From the NCBI RefSeq assembly GCF_014898815.1, contig NW_026515501.1, positions 558,001 to 622,000 on the forward strand: DNA of 64,000 nucleotides, in the 5' to 3' direction. Positions 26,101-32,100 of this stretch are shown piece after piece. The position numbers and the translations under genes were made by a program. Positions within the stretch are counted from its first letter, which is position 1. Each line of letters starts with the position of its first letter. Below the pieces are notes generated by a model. The model was not told the origin of the DNA and made no database searches. It was given only the letters and a program-made list of their open reading frames with translations. This DNA comes from Panonychus citri. Its lineage: Eukaryota; Arthropoda; Arachnida; Trombidiformes; Tetranychidae.

Positions 26101-29100
26101 GTTATAAATTTTAAGAACAGGATCAGAAGTTAATAATAATTTGATTTGATCGAAGGCGCTTTGGCAATCGCTATTCCAATCGAATTTGGAGTCTTTTTTC
26201 AGCAGATTGTGAATTGGTTCCAATATTTGAGTAATATTGTTAATGAACTTGCGATTATAATTAACTTTTCCCAGAAAGCGACGAACATCTTTCACACACT
26301 TAGGTGATTTAAGTTCAAGTATTGAATTGATATTATTGTTCAAAGGGTATATATGATTAGGAGACAAACGATAACCCAAGTAATTTACAGTCGATTGGAA
26401 TAATTGTGATTTATCAAAATTTAATTTGATATTCTCCTTTTGAATAGCAGCTAATAATTGTGATAAATGATTGAGATGAATAGTTGTATTAGGAGAGAAA
26501 ACAATGATATCATCCATATAGTTATGACAAAAGTTAGTTAATGAATATTTCTCAAGAATATTTCGAATTACTCTTTGAAATATGGCTGGAGCATTTTTTA
26601 ATCCGAAGGGCATAACTAGCCACTCATAATGTCCATTTTGAGTAATGAAAGCAGTTTTAGAAATATCACTTTCTCTAACTTTCACATGCCAAAATCCTGA
26701 TCGGATATCAAAAATACTGAAAATGTTACTATCATAAAGACGATCGATGATATCTTCAATCCTTGGCATTGGATATTTGTCAGGTAAAACTTTGTCATTA
26801 AGCTTCCGGTAATCTATACAAAATCTCGTCTTTGCTTGATCTTCTTTCTTGAAAGCTAATGTGACCGGAGATGCGTAAGGTGAATATGATGGACGAATTA
26901 AATTGTTCAGCAAAAGAGATTGAACCTCAACATTGATGGTTTCATAATTTGTTGATCGATAAGGTTTAGAATTGATGGGAATATTAGTAGTTAATTCAAT
27001 GACACATTCAGCATTTGGAATACAACCAATATCGAATTTGGATTCAGCGAAACAAGTCTGGTAACTTGTAAGTAACTTAATAATTTCAGCGTTAATAGCT
27101 TCAGCGGTTGTATCATTGAGTTTACTGTTAATGTTAATATGAAAATTATCGGGAAGGTTAATTGGTGGAGGAATTAAATTGATGATTGTCGGTTGTTTAG
27201 GATTAGTTGATTGTTGGGTGATTTGATAATGAGAGTCACATTGTAGATTAAACAGCCAAATTGAATCTAATCCTAAAAGAATATCAATCGGAAGTGAGTC
27301 AGTAATATAAACATAAATAATATTTGTAATTAAGCCAATTGTTAACTTGATCTTGGTCAGACTTGAAATTTCACCCACTCCAATTATCGTGGAAAAGTTT
27401 AGTGTTTTTAGTTTAATTGATTCAGTTCCTAATTTTCGTATAATTGATTCACTAACAAGTGAAATGTTGGATCCAGGATCATATAAAATTGAAACATCAT
27501 TTGAATCAATAGCCCCTTTGATAATAATGTGAGAAGGTTTCGTTTCAAGTCGACAATTCAGTTTAAATGAACGCCTTGCGAGTCGTTCTGTTGATCATCA
27601 AGTACAGAATTTGATGCTTGATCAACATAATTAATTGTTCGTTGTTGATTAGATTGATGAAGTTGATGAGGTTGATGATAATGTTGATGTGATTGTTGTT
27701 GATGATTTTGTTGTTGTCTCTCTTTTTTAATAGGACAATCTTCCTTCCAGTGCATTTGGTTAGGTTTCCCAGCATTAGCACAAATCCAACAAGCAGATTT
27801 TGGTGGTCGTTTGACAAATTGTTTATTTTCAGCATGATTAACTTTGTAGTTAGAATTATATTGGAATCTATTACCTTGATTCCTATTAAACTTACCTTGA
27901 TTATGAGAATGAGTTGGTAAGTGATTTTCAGCCGCTTTAGCAATAGCAAAAAACTGGTCATAGGTATTAATTCTATGGCCAAGAAAACAGTTTCTAAATT
28001 GATCACTTAGACCTTCAATCATTAATATTACAGCTTGAGATTCGGACAATAGAGATAAATTAGCGAGACGACGTTTCTCCTCAAAATATTCAGTTACATT
28101 TTTCTTGTGATGTAATTTTAATCTAACACACTCTTCAAGTGGTTCAATCGCCTTGATCCCAAATCTATTGATTAGTTTGGATTTGATATTAACCCAATCA
28201 CAGTTATCTTTCTCATAAAGATAAAAATTGAGAGCATCACCGTCTAGATATTCATTTAACAACTCAACAATATCTTCATCCGACCAATTATATCGCCTTG
28301 CAGCGGACTCATACATTTTACACCAGTTTTCGATGGTGACACTTTTCTTAGCTCCATCAAAAATATGAAGTCTTGGTTTGTGAACCTGTGAATGAGCGAG
28401 TGGTTGAGATGAGTCGATGATATTGTTCGGTGATAGTTGGAATTGTGGTGAAGAGGAAACAGAATAAAACTCAGACTGAGAAGTAGATGGTTGTTCATCT
28501 CCACTCAACATTGTGTCAATTTAAATTTGATGATAGTTCTTAATTAGAAATAAATGATGTGACAAAAAATGACAATTAATCTAAACAGCACAGAATTGGA
28601 TGAAAGATATGATCTTTATCCTGTCGACTTGTAATAACTATGATGTTATCACCAGCGGAATTGAGTAGCAGCAGCAAAAACAGCAAGAATTAATGTTGAC
28701 ACTTTATTAGTTAAAACCCAATTAATTCATTTACAATCATTACGTGTCATTATATCTTTTAGGATAATTCAATATTAATTAGATTTTAGTTAGCAACCCA
28801 AAATTATCTTATTCTTCCTCGAATTTACAATATTATAAAACAATTAATTGGAATATTACAAAAGAAAGATCCAAAGTTTAGACTCCTTCTCTCTCTCTTT
28901 CTTGATAAACTAATATTCAAGAGCGAATATTAATGTTTTACACCGATACCCAAAACTAATAGACAACTTACATTAATATTCAAGAGTGAATATTAATGCT
29001 TAACATCAATACCCAAACCAATAGGCAACTGACACTAATATTCAAAAGTGAATATTAGTGTTTAACGCCAATACCTAAACCAATAGGTAACTTACACTAA

Positions 29101-32100
29101 TATTCAAAAGTGAATATTAATGTTTAACATAAGATAACAAATTTTCTTCTTAATCTTTACCATCATTACATATATTTCCAAGTTATCAATTTAGTTATCG
29201 AATGAGAAAAAAGTTCTAAACAAGTTCGACATGTTTCGAAAAAAAGTTTCTTATTTGGTATTTAGAGGAAAATAAAAAGTTCACCAATCTCATTCATCAT
29301 TCAATTTAAGGAATTAATTTAATAACTGATTGATTATTAAGTTTTCTTTTTCTATTTAGAATCGTTGGTCATCCTAATGTCCAACGTTTTCGCCCACTCA
29401 CAGTCTCTGGAAACTATTTTGCTTCTTCTCTACATTTCAACCTGTCAAGAAATGAATTAACAGTCAACTTGGTGATTTTTTTTTCTTCTTTCAAAGTGAG
29501 AAAAAAAGTTCTAAAAGTTTGTATTGACTGACCCATCTATCAATGTCACCTGAGTTTCGTTATTCACCTTTTATCCATGAAGAAATCAAGAAACTTCATG
29601 TTACCCGATTGACTTTTGAATGTGATGAATTTATCAAAATGCTTAATCGATAAAACTATTTGAATAATAATAAATTTTAACTTTTTTCTCAGCTAATATA
29701 ATACAGACCAACAATCAGATTTAATTGTTTATGAAGATGATCAAAAAATCTGAAGATTTATCATGAGTCGTGTGGATTTCAGGGTAAAAACGCTTACCCT
29801 GAACTCGTTCAGAACTATTCCTGAATATCTAATAGATTGATTCTTAGTGATTAACAAGTCCACTAATCAATCAACTTGATGAGCAAGTTATTGATTGTAA
29901 TTTAATTGGTAAAAAAAAAGTTCAAATAATCAAGTATTCTGAGGCTGTTTCACCGAGACTCCATTCAACTATGATAAACATGAATTTCATTTCAATTGTT
30001 CAGCTTCATTAACAGTCTAACATCCTAATTTTATGTAGCAATTTGAAAAAAATCTAGTCAACAATTAGGGTTAATTGTTGACTAGTCTCATTAAAAGGAA
30101 ACATTTTTATTGAAGTAAACTTTCAATGTATTAACAATTTTATTGTCTAATTGTCATGATTAATTTGATTCAAGTCTGTATTAATACAATTAATTTGTAT
30201 TCAGTAATCATCTTCTAAAGTTAATTGATTGGTTGTAATGATTAGATCAATCATTGGAATACTAATCAGTTATAATCAGCTGATTTTTTTCTGTAAGCAA
30301 ATTGAAAATTTCATCATCACTATTGTTATTTGATTATTATCACTGAGACTGTTGATTAAATTTATTAAATTGAATAATTTATCAGGTAATATCATCTTCA
30401 TGTCATTTGTTGTGATCTGAATTTTTGTAAGAAAAAAAAGTTCATCATGATTACAAGACATAAATCATGATATTCAGTTAATATAACAACTGAATTGCTT
30501 TTAAATTGATGTGACATTTGAAAGTACCTGTCAAGGTGATGAAAACATTTCATCATCATCATCATCATCTCCATCTTCCTAATTAAATTGGATTTTCAAG
30601 AGTAATCTTGATAATCTTTGATCATCTTCCCACCTACTCTCATGATTCAGTTTTGAGTTTGTCTTCTTTTATCTCATTCCATCTCATTCCATCTCATGAC
30701 ATTCCAAAGATTCATCCATTTATCAGCTGAATCAGGAGTTTTATGAAGATAAAATTAGAGAGAGAGAGAGAGTGAAAGTCGTAGTAACTCAATGAAAAAT
30801 CAGTAATAATATTTTACTCTTTCTGTGTTAATATCACACCTTAAGACTTGTGAATTACAGGTAAGAGGAAAAATATAATCAGACATTTTTCATCGGCTTT
30901 AGGAAGATATTTAGTACAAAATATTTTGTGAGAAAACTTTTTTGAGAGCCAAGGATTAGCTCGTTATCGTTTATCGTTTGATTCAGAATCATCTGAATCT
31001 GTTGAACAAAAACTTTGAGACGAAACTTTTTTCATCATCAGACCTTAGCTTAAGTTTATGGGGCAATCCTTTATATCACTCATGATTGTTGGTTGACTTT
31101 GCTTCATCATCATCATCATCATCATCATCCTTGAGCATCCCTGGAGTGTTCAAATGTTGTTTGCTGTTGTAGTTTCATTGATGAGAAAGTCATTTTTCAA
31201 CAGCATTTGCAGGACACTGAATCATCATGATATTGATTTTTTTTCGTCTTCACCATGATAACAAACATTCAATATGACCCAGAATGAGAAAAAAAGAGCA
31301 AGCAAAGGAGAGAGGATGAAGAAAACAAAAGAAGAGACCTCAATGATGATGATGACCAGGATGACCATGAGGAAAGATGAGGATGATAATGATAACGATG
31401 AAACTTAATCATGTCCATATTTCTCATCATGGTTTATCATGAAGTCTTCATCACTTTATTCCGTCTCAATTCATGATTCTTTTCATGAAGAAGATGATTT
31501 TCTTTTTGTCTTGTTGTCTTCCTAACTTAGATGAATCATCTTCCCTATCATCCTTTTCATCATCATTATCAAACGATAAACATTGAGTTTGATCGTTAAT
31601 TACACTAGAAGCTAAAATCTTATTGGACTTAATTGATCTTCGGCAAAGGTTTGTTATTAATAAGCTTCGTCAATCATTCAGAGGAAAATGTAACATCGAA
31701 GAAGATAAAAAATACAATTCAGATAATTCTTGTTCTGATGATCATCATGATCTCATGGTAGTAATGATTGAGAGAGAGAGTGAGAGAGAGATGAAAAAAG
31801 TAACACAATAAGTAAATACAATAAACTGTAAACAATTATATCTTCATATCAAGAATTAGTATCATAAGGAAGGTGAAATTGTTACAGAAATAATAAAGAG
31901 AAAATGAGAAAAGAAAAAAAAATAAAAGGATAGAACTTTTTTTCTTCTTATCGAATAGAAATAGATCAATATAAACAGTCTCATCATTAGAATCCAATGA
32001 TAACTTTACTATCTCATTGTCAGAATTTTTTGCTTCTTTTCATTCTAACTAATAAAAGTTCATCTCTGATGATCATATTAATGAACCTCATCACGAATAC

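Larger units (their letters stand above)
23953..29170 (-). mobile_element. Element 2: Ty3/gypsy-like LTR retrotransposon, minus strand, broken pol
   Basis: Two 541-base LTRs (23953-24493 and 28630-29170) look identical by eye, start TGTAAT, end ATTACA, and are flanked by the 4-base target duplication TATA (23949-23952 and 29171-29174). On the minus strand, gag (28511-27558) is followed by a -1 frameshift site and a pol region with protease, reverse transcriptase, RNase H and integrase in Ty3/gypsy order. A polypurine tract (AAGGGTGGGGA on the minus strand) abuts the left LTR. The integrase part is split by frame breaks. The element lies in sense orientation in intron 3 of the sushi/FTP gene. 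Confidence 0.93.
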
